Shown piece by piece: positions 51,628 through 58,672 of a stretch of 64,000 bases of DNA. A program made the position numbers and the translations under genes. Below the pieces are notes generated by a model that saw only the letters and a list, made by a program, of their open reading frames with translations, was not told the origin of the DNA and did not search any database. The DNA is from Pseudonocardia hydrocarbonoxydans (GTDB taxonomy: Bacteria; Actinomycetota; Actinomycetes; Mycobacteriales; Pseudonocardiaceae). Position 1 is the stretch's first letter. Each line of letters starts with the position of its first letter. The DNA is taken from positions 36,986 through 100,985 of the forward strand of contig NZ_BJNG01000039.1 of assembly GCF_006539565.1 (NCBI RefSeq), given 5' to 3'.

Positions 51628-52692
51628 TCACCGGGGGAACGTCGTCGCGGCCTCGAGGAACGCATCGTTCTCCGCCGGTGTCGACACCGTGACCCGCGCG
51701 CCGTCGGGGTGGAACGGGCGCACCACGATCTTGTGGTCCAGGCAGTGCGCGGCGAAGTCGGCGGTGCGCTCGCCCAGGGCCACCCACACGAAGTTGGCCT
51801 GGGTCGGGGGCACCGTGAACCCGGCGGCGAGCAGGGCGTCGCGCACCCGCACCCGCTCCGTCACGACCTCGGCGCAGGCGGCCAGCAGCTCGCCCGCGTG
51901 GTCGAGCGCGGCGATCGCGCCCGCCTGGGCCACCGAGCTGACGCTGAACGGCGCGCACACCTTGCGCAGCGCCGTGGCCACCTCGGGCGAGGCGACCGCG
52001 TAGCCCACCCGCAGCGCCGCCAGCCGGTAGGCCTTGGAGAAGGTGCGCAGGACGACCAGGTTCGGGTGGGCGTCGACCAGCGCGAGCCCGTCGGCGGCGT
52101 CGGGGTCGGTGACGTACTCGCGGTAGGCCTCGTCGAACGCGACGACCACGTCCGGGCCGACCGCGCGCAGGAAGCGTTCCAGCTCCGCGCGGGTGACGAC
52201 GGTGCCCGTCGGGTTGTTCGGGCTGCACACCATCACCAGGCGCGTGCGCGGGCCGACGGCGGCGGCCATGGCGTCCAGGTCGTGGCGGAAGTCGTCGGTG
52301 AGCGGGACGGTGCGGGCCGTCGCACCGCCGATCTGGGTGACGATCGGGTACGCCTCGAACGAGCGCCAGGCGAACACGACCTCGTCATCGGGGTGCAGGC
52401 AGGTGGCCTGCACGAGCTGCTGGCAGATGCTCACCGAGCCGCATCCGGTGGCGATCCGTGCCGCGTCGACGCCGAGGGTCTGCGCGAGGCGCGCGGTGAG
52501 CCCGGTGACCGCGAGGTCGGGGTAGCGGTTGCCGCCCGCGGCGGCCTCGGCGACCGCCGCCAGCACCGCGGCGGGCGGTGGGAGCGCCACCTCGTTGCTC
52601 GCCAGCTTGATCGCCCCCGGGACCACGCGCCCGGGGACGTAGGCGGGGAGGCCGGCGAGGTCGGCGCGGATCGTCGTCACACCGGTCACCAT
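51628..52692 (-). CDS. Histidinol-phosphate/aromatic aminotransferase (HisC/Pat type)
   Basis: PLP-dependent class II aminotransferase of 354 residues, like mycobacterial HisC2/Pat (Rv3772). The PLP-binding lysine is in RTFSKAYRLAALRVGYA, the Asp in VAFDEAYREY, and the substrate and phosphate loops are SPNNPTGTVV and TGCGSVSICQQ. It can make histidinol phosphate or transaminate phenylalanine/tyrosine; no other his genes are near, so the aromatic role is as likely. The ATG at 52692 is 48 bp from the divergent hydrolase start. Confidence 0.9.
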   Translation of the reverse strand: MVTGVTTIRADLAGLPAYVPGRVVPGAIKLASNEVALPPPAAVLAAVAEAAAGGNRYPDLAVTGLTARLAQTLGVDAARIATGCGSVSICQQLVQATCLHPDDEVVFAWRSFEAYPIVTQIGGATARTVPLTDDFRHDLDAMAAAVGPRTRLVMVCSPNNPTGTVVTRAELERFLRAVGPDVVVAFDEAYREYVTDPDAADGLALVDAHPNLVVLRTFSKAYRLAALRVGYAVASPEVATALRKVCAPFSVSSVAQAGAIAALDHAGELLAACAEVVTERVRVRDALLAAGFTVPPTQANFVWVALGERTADFAAHCLDHKIVVRPFHPDGARVTVSTPAENDAFLEAATTFPR

Positions 52693-52740
52693 AAGCCGCC
52701 CGGTCCGGTCGGATCGGGGCCGTCGTGCCAGGCTGTGACC

Positions 52741-53439
52741 ATGACCGACATCCGCACGGAGACCGTGCCCCTGGTCGACGGCAGCGCGTTGCGGCTCACC
52801 GTCGCCGAGCCGGTCAGCTCGGTCCGCGGGGGGATCGTCGTGCTGCACGAGGCGCGTGGCGTCACCGACACCGTCCGAGGCCTGGTCAGCGGCCTGGCCG
52901 AGGACGGATGGCTCACCGTGGCCCCCCATCTGTACCACCGCGACGGCGCCGACGAGGTCGACGGCGACGACGGCCAGGTGCAGCAACACGTCGACCGCCT
53001 CGAGGGCGAGCAGGTCATGGCCGACACCGACACCGCGTTCGGCTGGCTCGCCGACCACGACATCGACTCCGACCGGATGGGCGTCATCGGCTTCGACCTC
53101 GGCGGCTCGGTCGCGCTGCTGGTCGCCGCGCAGCGCACGCTCGGCGCGGCCGTCACGGTGGCCGGGGAGGGCATCTCCGAGACGCCGTCGAGCGGGCTGC
53201 CCGCGCTCGTCGACGCGGCCCCCGGGCTCACCTGCCCGTGGCTGGGCATCTACGGCGAGAACACCGCCGGCGAGCGCGACCCGGAGATCGAGCAGCTGCG
53301 CGACGCCGCCGCGAAGTCCGAGCAGGCCACCGACCTGGTCGTCTACCCGCACACCGGCTACCGGTTCGACGCCGATCCCGACGCCGCCGCCGACGCCTGG
53401 CAGCGCACCCTGAACTGGTTCGACAGCCACCTGCGCTGA
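52741..53439 (+). CDS. Dienelactone hydrolase family protein with altered catalytic triad
   Basis: Alpha/beta-fold protein of 232 residues in the dienelactone hydrolase family. The usual Cys-nucleophile elbow GxCxGG is GFDLGG here, so Asp119 replaces cysteine. The conserved Glu is kept (LHEARGV, Glu37). The histidine that follows strand 8 (normally G-H-x-F) is replaced by Tyr207 in YPHTGYRFD, although His204 is near. An Asp nucleophile occurs in dehalogenases, so the chemistry may differ from lactone hydrolysis, or the enzyme may be inactive. Confidence 0.8.
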   Translation: MTDIRTETVPLVDGSALRLTVAEPVSSVRGGIVVLHEARGVTDTVRGLVSGLAEDGWLTVAPHLYHRDGADEVDGDDGQVQQHVDRLEGEQVMADTDTAFGWLADHDIDSDRMGVIGFDLGGSVALLVAAQRTLGAAVTVAGEGISETPSSGLPALVDAAPGLTCPWLGIYGENTAGERDPEIEQLRDAAAKSEQATDLVVYPHTGYRFDADPDAAADAWQRTLNWFDSHLR

Positions 53440-53535
53440 CGCGCCGGGTGCGGGGTCGCCCTCACCCACACCCGGGGGTCGTGATGTGTGCGCCGGCCCC
53501 TGGTGCGGGAGTGCCGCGGATTGCATGCTGGCGCC

Positions 53536-55494
53536 ATGTCCGAGACCCCCGCCGTCCTGTGGGCCCCCGAACCCGACCGCTCCGGCCCGCTCACCGCGTT
53601 CACCGCGTGGGTGGCCGAGCACCGCGGCGTCGACGCTGCCGACTACGCCGCGCTGCACGCCTGGTCGGTGCGGGACCTCGACGGCTTCTGGTCCGCCGTC
53701 GCGGAGTTCCTCGGCGTGCGGTTCCGCGCCGAGCCGACGGCGGTGCTCGGCTCCCGGGACATGCCCGGCGCGCAGTGGTTCCCCGGCGCCACGTTGAACT
53801 ACGCGGAGCACGCGCTGACCCCCGGACCCGGGCGCGCGGACGACGACGTCGCGGTGCTGTTCGCCCGCGAGGACGGCCTGGAGCGCACCGTCACCCACGC
53901 CGAGCTGCGCGACGTCGTCGGCCGCGCCCGGGCCGGGCTGGTGCGGGCGGGTGTCGGGGTGGGGGACCGGGTCGTCGCGCTCGCGCCGAACTCCGTCGAG
54001 ACCCTGGTCGCGTTCCTCGCCGCCGCGAGCCTCGGCGCGATCTGGTCGTCGTGCTCCCCGGACTTCGGTGCCCGCGCCGTCCACGACCGCTTCGCCCAGA
54101 TCGAGCCGGTCGTGCTCGTCGCCGTCGACGGCTACGTCTACGGCGGGAAGCGCTACGACATCCGCAGGACGGTCACGACGCTGCAGGAGCAGCTGACGAC
54201 CGTGCGCGAGACGGTGCTGATCCCCTACCTGGGGGAGACCCTCGACGGCACCACGCCGTGGGCCGAGTTCACCGCCGAGGCGGCGCCGCTGGAGTTCGAG
54301 CCGGTGCCGTTCGACCACCCGCTGTGGGTGCTCTACTCCTCGGGCACCACCGGGCTGCCCAAGGGCATCGTGCACGGCCACGGCGGGATCGTGCTGGAGC
54401 ACGTCAAGGCCCTCGGGCTGCAGATGGAGCTCGGCCCGGGCCAGCGGTTCTTCTGGTTCACCACCACCGGCTGGATGATGTGGAACTTCCTCATCGGCGG
54501 CCTGCTCGTCGGATCCACCGTGGTGCTCTACGACGGCAACCCCGGCCACCCCGACCTCGGCGCGCTCTGGAAGCTGGCCGAGCGGCACGGCGTCACCTGG
54601 TTCGGGGTGTCGGCGCCCTACATCCAGGCCTCGCTCAAGGCCGGGCTGCGCCCGCGCGACCAGTTCGACCTCTCCGCGCTGCGCGCCATCGGCTCGACCG
54701 GTGCACCGCTGTCGGAGGACGGCTTCCGCTGGGTCGGCGACGCCGTCGGCGAGCACGTCCAGATCTGCTCGGTCTCCGGCGGCACCGACGTGTGCGCGGC
54801 GTTCGTCGGCGCGGCCCCGAACGTGCCCGTGTGGATGGGTGAGATCTCCTGCGCCGCGCTGGGCGCGGCCGTCGTGGCCTACGACGAGAAGGGCCAGGAG
54901 ATCGTCGACGAGCTGGGGGAGCTGGTGCTCACCCAGCCCACCCCGTCGATGCCGGTGATGTTCTGGAACGACCCCGACGGCTCCCGGCTGCGCGAGGCCT
55001 ACTTCGACGAGTTCCCCGGCGTGTGGCGCCACGGCGACTGGGTCCGGCACACCCCCCGCGGCTCCTACGTGATCTACGGCCGCAGCGACTCCACCCTCAA
55101 CCGCGGCGGCGTCCGGATGGGCACCGCCGACTTCTACGCCGTCGTCGAGGGGTTCGACGCCGTCGCCGACGCGCTCGTCATCGACACCACCGAGCTCGGC
55201 GCCCGCGACGAGGGCGCCCTGCTCTGCTTCCTCGTGCTGACGCCCGGCAGCGCGCTGGAGGACGTGGAACCGTTGCTGCGCAAGGCGTTGCGCTCGGAAC
55301 TCTCGCCCCGGCACGTGCCCGACCGGTTCGTCGAGGTCGACGCGATCCCGCGCACGCTCAACGGGAAGAAGTGCGAGGTGCCCGTCAAGAAGATCCTCGC
55401 CGGCGTGGCTCCGGACAAGGCCGTGAGCCGGGGGGCGCTGCAGAACCCCGACGCGCTGACCCCCTTCCTGGAGCTCGCACCCGGGGGGTCGTGA
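53536..55494 (+). CDS. Acetoacetyl-CoA synthetase
   Basis: Acyl-CoA synthetase (ANL superfamily) of 652 residues, matching AacS, which activates acetoacetate to acetoacetyl-CoA with ATP. The AMP-binding P-loop is LYSSGTTGLPKGIVHGHGG, in two stretches, then the A8 hinge GRSDSTLNRGGVRMGT and the catalytic Lys in TLNGKKCEVPVKK. The AacS N-terminal extension FWSAVAEFLGVRF and the TTGWMMWNF motif are present. Likely role: use of ketone bodies or PHB breakdown products. The ATG at 53536 starts the protein at the domain; 48 bp of in-frame lead are left out. Confidence 0.93.
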   Translation: MSETPAVLWAPEPDRSGPLTAFTAWVAEHRGVDAADYAALHAWSVRDLDGFWSAVAEFLGVRFRAEPTAVLGSRDMPGAQWFPGATLNYAEHALTPGPGRADDDVAVLFAREDGLERTVTHAELRDVVGRARAGLVRAGVGVGDRVVALAPNSVETLVAFLAAASLGAIWSSCSPDFGARAVHDRFAQIEPVVLVAVDGYVYGGKRYDIRRTVTTLQEQLTTVRETVLIPYLGETLDGTTPWAEFTAEAAPLEFEPVPFDHPLWVLYSSGTTGLPKGIVHGHGGIVLEHVKALGLQMELGPGQRFFWFTTTGWMMWNFLIGGLLVGSTVVLYDGNPGHPDLGALWKLAERHGVTWFGVSAPYIQASLKAGLRPRDQFDLSALRAIGSTGAPLSEDGFRWVGDAVGEHVQICSVSGGTDVCAAFVGAAPNVPVWMGEISCAALGAAVVAYDEKGQEIVDELGELVLTQPTPSMPVMFWNDPDGSRLREAYFDEFPGVWRHGDWVRHTPRGSYVIYGRSDSTLNRGGVRMGTADFYAVVEGFDAVADALVIDTTELGARDEGALLCFLVLTPGSALEDVEPLLRKALRSELSPRHVPDRFVEVDAIPRTLNGKKCEVPVKKILAGVAPDKAVSRGALQNPDALTPFLELAPGGS

Positions 55495-55538
55495 GCCGGC
55501 TGGACGGGGTCTTGTAGTCTCGTGCAGGTACGGCTTCG

Positions 55539-55628
55539 GGAGGCTTCGCCTAGTCTGGTCTATGGCGCCGCACTGCTAATGCGGTTTGGGGTAACCCCCC
55601 ATCCCGGGTTCAAATCCCGGAGCCTCCG
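55539..55628 (+). tRNA. tRNA-Ser (anticodon GCT)
   Basis: Acceptor arms GGAGGCT (55539-55545) and AGCCTCC (55621-55627) pair fully. The anticodon stem CCGCA/TGCGG frames CTGCTAA with anticodon GCT, reading AGC. It has a long variable arm (TTTGGGGTAACCCCCC region) and a standard T-arm. The 3' CCA is not encoded. Confidence 0.95.
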
Positions 55629-55644
55629 CTCCGATGTGGCCTGT

Positions 55645-55650
55645 TAGGCT
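55645..55650 (+). promoter_or_regulatory. -10 box of tRNA-Arg(ACG)
   Basis: TAGGCT lies about 26 bp before the tRNA-Arg gene, the same hexamer as before tRNA-Ser(TGA). Confidence 0.4.
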
Positions 55651-55675
55651 GCTGAGGTTCACAACTGAAGATCAC

Positions 55676-55751
55676 GCGCCCGTAGCTCAACGGATAGAGC
55701 ATCTGACTACGGATCAGAAGGTTAGGGGTTCGAATCCCTTCGGGCGCACCA
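55676..55751 (+). tRNA. tRNA-Arg (anticodon ACG), element integration site
   Basis: Acceptor arms GCGCCCG (55676-55682) and CGGGCGC (55741-55747) pair fully. The anticodon stem TCTGA/TCAGA frames CTACGGA with anticodon ACG. The T-arm is GGGGTTCGAATCCCTT. The discriminator A and CCA are encoded (55748-55751). A phage-type integrase lies just downstream, so its 3' half is the likely attachment core. Confidence 0.97.
55722..55751 (+). other. Putative attL core at the 3' end of tRNA-Arg
   Basis: The T-arm and acceptor end of the intact tRNA-Arg gene next to the integrase. Tyrosine integrases of actinobacterial elements commonly recombine here, restoring the tRNA 3' end. The partner copy (attR) would lie beyond the window. 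Confidence 0.5.
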
Positions 55752-55764
55752 CGAAAGCGCAGGT

Positions 55765-55800
55765 CAGGCCCTTGTTTCACTTCGGTGAGGCGGGGGCCTG
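55765..55800 (+). terminator. tRNA-Arg terminator hairpin
   Basis: CAGGCCC (55765-55771) and GGGCCTG (55794-55800) pair, with CAC-TTCG-GTG stabilising the top of the stem. It lies 14 bp after the tRNA end. Confidence 0.65.
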
Positions 55801-55816
55801 TTGCCGTTCCTGGCCC

Positions 55817-55837
55817 GTTGTCTCACCGTTGTCTCAC
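55817..55837. repeat. Tandem GTTGTCTCAC repeats near attL (possible integrase arm sites)
   Basis: Two copies of CGTTGTCTCAC with an 11-bp period between the attachment site and the first element gene. The place and spacing suit arm-type binding sites for the integrase. Confidence 0.5.
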
Positions 55838-55842
55838 GCCTA

Positions 55843-56076
55843 CTAGTTGATCTTGTCCAGGTCGATGAGGTCGGCGTGCTGCTCGACCGCGGGCTGTCCG
55901 GACTCCGGCAGTGCTGCGATCCGCCGGTTCAGGTCGGCGAGTCGCTGGTCGTTTTCTTCCTCGGTGCGCTCAGCCCGCGTCGTCACCGAGTCGAGCACCG
56001 CGGCGAGGTCCTCCTCGCGCTGTCGGGCGCGGCGTTCGGTCTGGTCGCGGAACGCCTGAGCGTGGTCGTACTCCAT
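55843..56076 (-). CDS. Small coiled-coil protein downstream of the integrase
   Basis: Charged helical protein of 77 residues (RDQTERRARQREEDLAAV, then RAERTEEENDQRLADLNRR), likely a coiled coil. The ATG at 56076 has AGGAG upstream that overlaps the integrase stop, so the two genes are coupled. Its last 14 bp are identical to the end of the integrase gene. Function unknown; it may assist recombination or be element-specific cargo. Confidence 0.65.
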   Translation of the reverse strand: MEYDHAQAFRDQTERRARQREEDLAAVLDSVTTRAERTEEENDQRLADLNRRIAALPESGQPAVEQHADLIDLDKIN

Positions 56077-56085
56077 CGTCAACTC

Positions 56086-57243
56086 CTAGTTGATCTTGTA
56101 CAGCTGCCCCAGGGCGGCGGTGCCCTGACGCATGTCCTCGGTGTGGTCGGCGTGCACGTACTGCCGCAGCGTGAACGAAGCGTCGTAGTGCCCCGCCCAG
56201 CGCGACACGACGGAGATCGGCACACCGGCCTTCTCCATCAGCGACAGGGCGGTGTGGCGGCCCTCGTGCAGCACCAGCCGCTTGACGCCGGCCCGCTTCG
56301 ACACCCGGCCGAACTCGTCGGAGTACCACTCCGGGTGCACCGGCGCGCCCAGCTCGTCGACGACGACATGCCCACTCGCGTCGTGCGCCTCACCGGCCGC
56401 CAGGCGCTCCCGCGCCTGCGACGTCCTCAACGCCCGGAGCGCGCCGAGCAGCTCGTCGTCGAGCGGGAGCGTCCGCACACCGTTGCGCGTCTTCGGTTCC
56501 TGCTCGATCACCTTGCCCTCGACGAGCACCCGCGACCGGCGCACCGACAGCGTGCCCGCGTCGAGGTCGACGTCGTCCCACCGCAGCCCGAGCACCTCGC
56601 CGCGCCGCAGCCCATACAGCGACAGCCGCCACGCGGCGTGCAGACGGTCGCCCGCGGCCTCACCGAGGAAGCGCTGCACCTCCACAGCAGACCAGGTCTC
56701 CCGCTCGGCGGGCACGTACCGCGGCGGCGTGACGAGTTTCGCCACGTTCCGCACGACCAGGCCCTCGGCCTGCGCCATCTCCAGCGCCGCCGTCAGCCGG
56801 CCGAGCATGAGGCCGATCGACCGCGCGCCGAGCCCGGTACCGGCCTTCCCGCCGCGCTTGCGCCCGCTCGTCGCCATCCACGTCACGAGCGCCTCGACGT
56901 CGGCCTTGGTGAGGTCCTGCAACTTGCGGGCGCCCAGCCGGGTCCGGGCCGGCGCGAGCGCGTCGGCGTAGGAGCGTTTCGTCGACGGCCGCACGTTGCG
57001 TGTGGCGCCTTCGAGGTACTGGTCGAGGTACTCGGCGACCGACAGCTTGCGGGGCCGCACGAACGTGCCCTGAGCGGTCTCGGAGATCATCCGTGACCGC
57101 TCGGCGCGCGCCTCGCGCTGTGTGTCGAACGTCCGCGTGAGCTGCGTCCGCCGGCCGGTCTCCGGGTCGCGGCCGACGTCGACGACGAACCGGTATCTCA
57201 CCCGGCCGTCCTTCAACTCGATCTTGCGTATCTGGTCACTCAC
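56086..57243 (-). CDS. Tyrosine recombinase (phage integrase)
   Basis: Site-specific tyrosine recombinase of 385 residues. It has an N-terminal arm-binding domain (AP2-like, DGRVRYRFVVDVGRDPETGRR), a core-binding SAM-like domain (about 75-165) and a catalytic domain. Catalytic residues: Arg in LYGLRRGEVLGLRW, Lys in KTRNGVRTLP, His-x-x-Arg in LHEGRHTAL, His in RWAGHYD and the nucleophile Tyr in TLRQYVHAD. The GTG at 57243 overlaps the upstream HTH gene and has GGAAGGG before it. It integrates the element into tRNA-Arg. Confidence 0.95.
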   Translation of the reverse strand: MSDQIRKIELKDGRVRYRFVVDVGRDPETGRRTQLTRTFDTQREARAERSRMISETAQGTFVRPRKLSVAEYLDQYLEGATRNVRPSTKRSYADALAPARTRLGARKLQDLTKADVEALVTWMATSGRKRGGKAGTGLGARSIGLMLGRLTAALEMAQAEGLVVRNVAKLVTPPRYVPAERETWSAVEVQRFLGEAAGDRLHAAWRLSLYGLRRGEVLGLRWDDVDLDAGTLSVRRSRVLVEGKVIEQEPKTRNGVRTLPLDDELLGALRALRTSQARERLAAGEAHDASGHVVVDELGAPVHPEWYSDEFGRVSKRAGVKRLVLHEGRHTALSLMEKAGVPISVVSRWAGHYDASFTLRQYVHADHTEDMRQGTAALGQLYKIN

Positions 57244-57763
57244 TCTCGTCGCCCTTCCTCGTTCCCTCGTCACCCGGCATCTCCGGGTACAGCTCGCGCG
57301 CCCGCCGAATCCAACGGTTGGCCGTCGATCGCGGCAGGTCCCAGGCGGTCATGACCCACTGCCGCGGGTTGCCCCAGATCGCGTGCTGGGTCGCGTACGC
57401 CTCGGCGACGAGCCGTAGCTCGTCTGGGGTTGCTCGTCGTCCAGGGCGATGCTCCATCTCGACCTGCGGCTCGGCGACCTTTGTACCGGCGCGATGGACG
57501 ACGTGGCCGAGGTCAACACCTGCAAGGTCGCGGGGTGTGATTGGTCGTGGAGCCGGGGTGCCGACCATCTCGAACTTGTGCACCTCGATCCGACCACCGG
57601 AGAACGCGCAGTCGATCGCTACCTCGAACGGCTGTCCGGCCTGCCGGAACGTCACCCGGAACGCCGCCGGCAGTCGCGTTTCCGCCCATGGCGCAACGGG
57701 CACGTCGGCCGCCGCTCCCCGGACGATCCCGACCAGTTCCCACCGTTCGCCACCTGTTGCCAC
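57236..57763 (-). CDS. Element regulator-like protein with C-terminal HTH
   Basis: Protein of 175 residues. The N-terminal 110 residues form a beta-rich domain of unknown type (AFRVTFRQAGQPFEVAIDC, then RIEVHKFEMVG). The C-terminus has an HTH: MTAWDLPRSTANRWIRRAREL. It is transcribed with the integrase, overlaps it by 8 bp and is divergent from the Xis-like gene, the place where lysogeny or satellite control genes sit. The GTG at 57763 is 7 bp after TACAGT, so its mRNA is leaderless and can be made without leader-dependent control. Confidence 0.75.
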   Translation of the reverse strand: MATGGERWELVGIVRGAAADVPVAPWAETRLPAAFRVTFRQAGQPFEVAIDCAFSGGRIEVHKFEMVGTPAPRPITPRDLAGVDLGHVVHRAGTKVAEPQVEMEHRPGRRATPDELRLVAEAYATQHAIWGNPRQWVMTAWDLPRSTANRWIRRARELYPEMPGDEGTRKGDESE

Positions 57764-57770
57764 GGCCGGA

Positions 57771-57776
57771 ACTGTA
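57771..57776 (-). promoter_or_regulatory. -10 box of leaderless HTH-integrase operon
   Basis: Minus-strand TACAGT, 7 bp before the GTG at 57763. The divergent Xis-like gene starts 127 bp away, so the control region of the element lies between. Confidence 0.5.
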
Positions 57777-57889
57777 GACCAGTCCGGAACCGTCGTCCAC
57801 CAAGGGCTAGTTGCAGCACCCTTGTGCACCGTGGTACCACTACGGCATGACACCCCGGTAGACGAGGGTGCCGAACGAGAGGGGTTGCG

Positions 57890-58075
57890 GTGACCGACAC
57901 GATCTTGACGCTCGACGAGGCGGCCCGTCGCATCGGGCGCAGCGTCGAGACGCTGCGCTACTGGCGGAAGTACGGCGGGGGGCCGCGCACGTTCAAGCTG
58001 GGCCGCCGCGTTGTCGTCGCCGAGTCCGACCTCGCCGAGTGGATCGGCCAGCAGCGCACAGCAGGCGCCGCGTGA
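57890..58075 (+). CDS. Excisionase/AlpA-like HTH protein
   Basis: Winged-helix protein of 61 residues of the MerR/AlpA/Xis type: LTLDEAARRIGRSVETLRYW then RTFKLGRRVVVAESDLAEWI. This matches excisionases of actinobacterial elements and AlpA activators of satellites. The GTG start at 57890 has GAGGGG upstream. It is divergent from the integrase operon and starts the rightward operon. It likely bends DNA for excision and may also activate transcription. Confidence 0.88.
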   Translation: MTDTILTLDEAARRIGRSVETLRYWRKYGGGPRTFKLGRRVVVAESDLAEWIGQQRTAGAA

Positions 58076-58272
58076 CCGCGCCGACGCTCGACGAGATCCG
58101 GACATGGCCCGCGACCGTCGACGTCACCCAAGCGTGCCGACCGTTCGGAATCAGCCGAGCCTTCGGCTACGAGCTGGTCGCCCGCGGCGACTTCCCCGCC
58201 CGCGTGATCACCGTCGGCGGCCGGCGACGTGTCGTCACCGCGTCGATCGTCGCCGCGCTCGAAACCCCCTGA
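58072..58272 (+). CDS. Small HTH DNA-binding protein
   Basis: Protein of 66 residues, with the HTH in VTQACRPFGISRAFGYELVAR and the wing FPARVITVGGRRRVVTAS. It is similar in plan to the preceding Xis-like protein. It overlaps that gene by 4 bp (GTGA), so they are cotranslated. A pair of small HTH proteins is common in actinobacterial integrative elements, one for excision and one for control. Confidence 0.8.
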   Translation: MTAPTLDEIRTWPATVDVTQACRPFGISRAFGYELVARGDFPARVITVGGRRRVVTASIVAALETP

Positions 58273-58342
58273 ACGCGCGAACGGCCGGGCCCACACAGCC
58301 AGGCCTCCGCAACAACTTCACACGATCCGAACGGAGCATACC

Positions 58343-58672
58343 GTGCTCAACCCCCCGCACACCATCGACGACGAGCGCCCCCGGCTCGTCGTGCGCTCGC
58401 CCGGCGTCGCCTTCGAGTGGCTGCGCGCCACCGCTGGCACCGGCCGACTCGACGACCTGCGCCACCGCCACGGCCGCAACGTCGTCGTCGCGCCGTCCCG
58501 CACCCCGATCAAGGCCGAGCAGCTCGCGGCACTGATCAACTCGCGGTACCAGGTGCTCGACGCCCGGCTGCGCCCCGCCCTGTTCCCCGTGAGCGCCGCC
58601 CGCCGCGCCATCGCCACCCCCGGCGAGCTGCCCAACCTCGCCGACTACCACCCGCAGGCGGTCATGCAGTGA
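58343..58672 (+). CDS. Hypothetical element protein
   Basis: Protein of 109 residues. No membrane or signal region. Recognisable stretches are RHGRNVVVAPSRTPIKAEQLAALIN and FPVSAARRAIATPGELPNLADY. The GTG at 58343 has a GGAG site. Its stop overlaps the primase gene start by 4 bp, which suggests it works with replication. No family recognised. Confidence 0.72.
   Translation: MLNPPHTIDDERPRLVVRSPGVAFEWLRATAGTGRLDDLRHRHGRNVVVAPSRTPIKAEQLAALINSRYQVLDARLRPALFPVSAARRAIATPGELPNLADYHPQAVMQ

Noticed and set aside
57236..58105. A longer 289-codon form of the HTH gene starting upstream at 58105
   Set aside because: The extra N-terminus runs antisense through the Xis-like gene and is not protein-like. 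The leaderless promoter at 57771-57776 fixes the start at 57763.
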